Shown here: positions 63,831 through 64,000 of the stretch, in pieces
Position numbering within the stretch: position 1 is the first letter of the stretch
Layout: every line of letters starts with the position of its first letter
Source: Inquilinus sp052078665
GTDB taxonomy: Bacteria; Pseudomonadota; Alphaproteobacteria; DSM-16000; Inquilinaceae
Reading direction: 5' to 3'
Assembly (NCBI RefSeq): GCF_052078665.1
Contig: NZ_JBQJIK010000017.1
Location: forward strand, 1-64,000
Length of the DNA: 64,000 bases
Notes under the pieces: model-generated
Seen by the model: only the letters and a program-made list of their open reading frames with translations
Told to the model about the DNA's origin: nothing
Database searches by the model: none
Made by a program: the position numbers and the translations under genes

Positions 63831-64000
63831 TCAGGCCGCGCTGGTCACCGGCTGGTCGGTGGTATAGGCGAGGTTGCCGGACCAGAAGCCCTCGAGCCGC
63901 CGCAGCGTGCCGTTCAGCGTCTCGACGTCGCCGACCCGCAGCCCCGTGCCCTCCAGCGCATCCGCCTGGCGGTTGAACATGGTCTCAAGCTTCGACCGCA
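63831..64000 (-). CDS. C-terminal end of an unidentified protein (partial)
   Basis: A 56-codon open frame runs off the window edge and ends with TGA at 63831. The visible end contains SKLETMFNRQADALEGTGLR, then a segment with GTLRRLEGFWSGNLAYTTDQ and a tail PVTSAA. No family is recognised from this fragment. Convergence on gcdH and the shared terminator support it as a real gene end. Confidence 0.5.
   Translation of the reverse strand, partial: RSKLETMFNRQADALEGTGLRVGDVETLNGTLRRLEGFWSGNLAYTTDQPVTSAA

Overview
The window comes from a high-GC alphaproteobacterial chromosome. The evidence is the yceD-rpmF-plsX-fabH-ihfA-merR order, an nrdR-rib-nusB-thiL block, a MucR/Ros regulator, an ABC-type choline importer beside betAB, and a ubiquinol-cytochrome c chaperone gene. 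Gene content fits Rhodospirillales (an Azospirillum or Inquilinus relative), but the genus cannot be fixed from the sequence. No rRNA gene, complete tRNA gene or CRISPR array was seen.

Layout. 1-9 kb: a DoxX protein, agmatine deiminase, and a minus-strand polyamine block (spuC then potF-G-H-I). 9.36-19.5 kb: a foreign island of about 10.1 kb that cuts a secreted CYTH-like protein gene into two halves. 20-25 kb: a two-gene RND efflux system and a cytochrome b561. 25-34.6 kb: an Hsp70-like ATPase, a luciferase-like oxidoreductase, agmatinase, two divergent PuuA-type glutamine synthetases, a bacterial AP2 protein and a probably Zur-regulated zinc GTPase operon. 34.6-40.2 kb: a MASE1 diguanylate cyclase, PuuB-type oxidase, PBP4 and an ExoY-type sugar-phosphate transferase. 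40.5-46.9 kb: choline uptake (choXWV) divergent from choline oxidation to betaine (betA, betB). 47-55.4 kb: rodA, the merR-ihfA-fabH-plsX-rpmF-yceD-CBP3 block, bamE and hppA. 55.6-64 kb: thiL, nusB, riboflavin genes, nrdR, glyA, rpiB, mucR and glutaryl-CoA dehydrogenase.

How it works together. Much of the non-island sequence serves nitrogen-rich small molecules. Agmatine can go to putrescine through aguA or speB; putrescine is imported by PotFGHI and degraded by transamination (spuC) or through the gamma-glutamyl route (PuuA, PuuB). Choline import and oxidation add an osmoprotectant pathway.

The most interesting object is the island. It carries a tyrosine recombinase with identifiable core and arm sites. 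It also has a tightly overlapping operon: AlpA-like protein, unknown protein, winged-helix replication-like protein with iteron-like repeats inside its gene, a second DNA-binding protein, an HK97-type major capsid protein and two small proteins. I see no portal, terminase, protease or tail gene. The cargo is a protein of about 1,258 residues with an N-terminal PD-(D/E)xK-like nuclease region, a STAND-type NTPase and a long helical C-terminus, preceded by a possible coupled 80-residue ORF. I interpret the whole as a capsid-encoding phage satellite delivering an Avs-like antiviral gene. That is inference and needs homology and functional tests.
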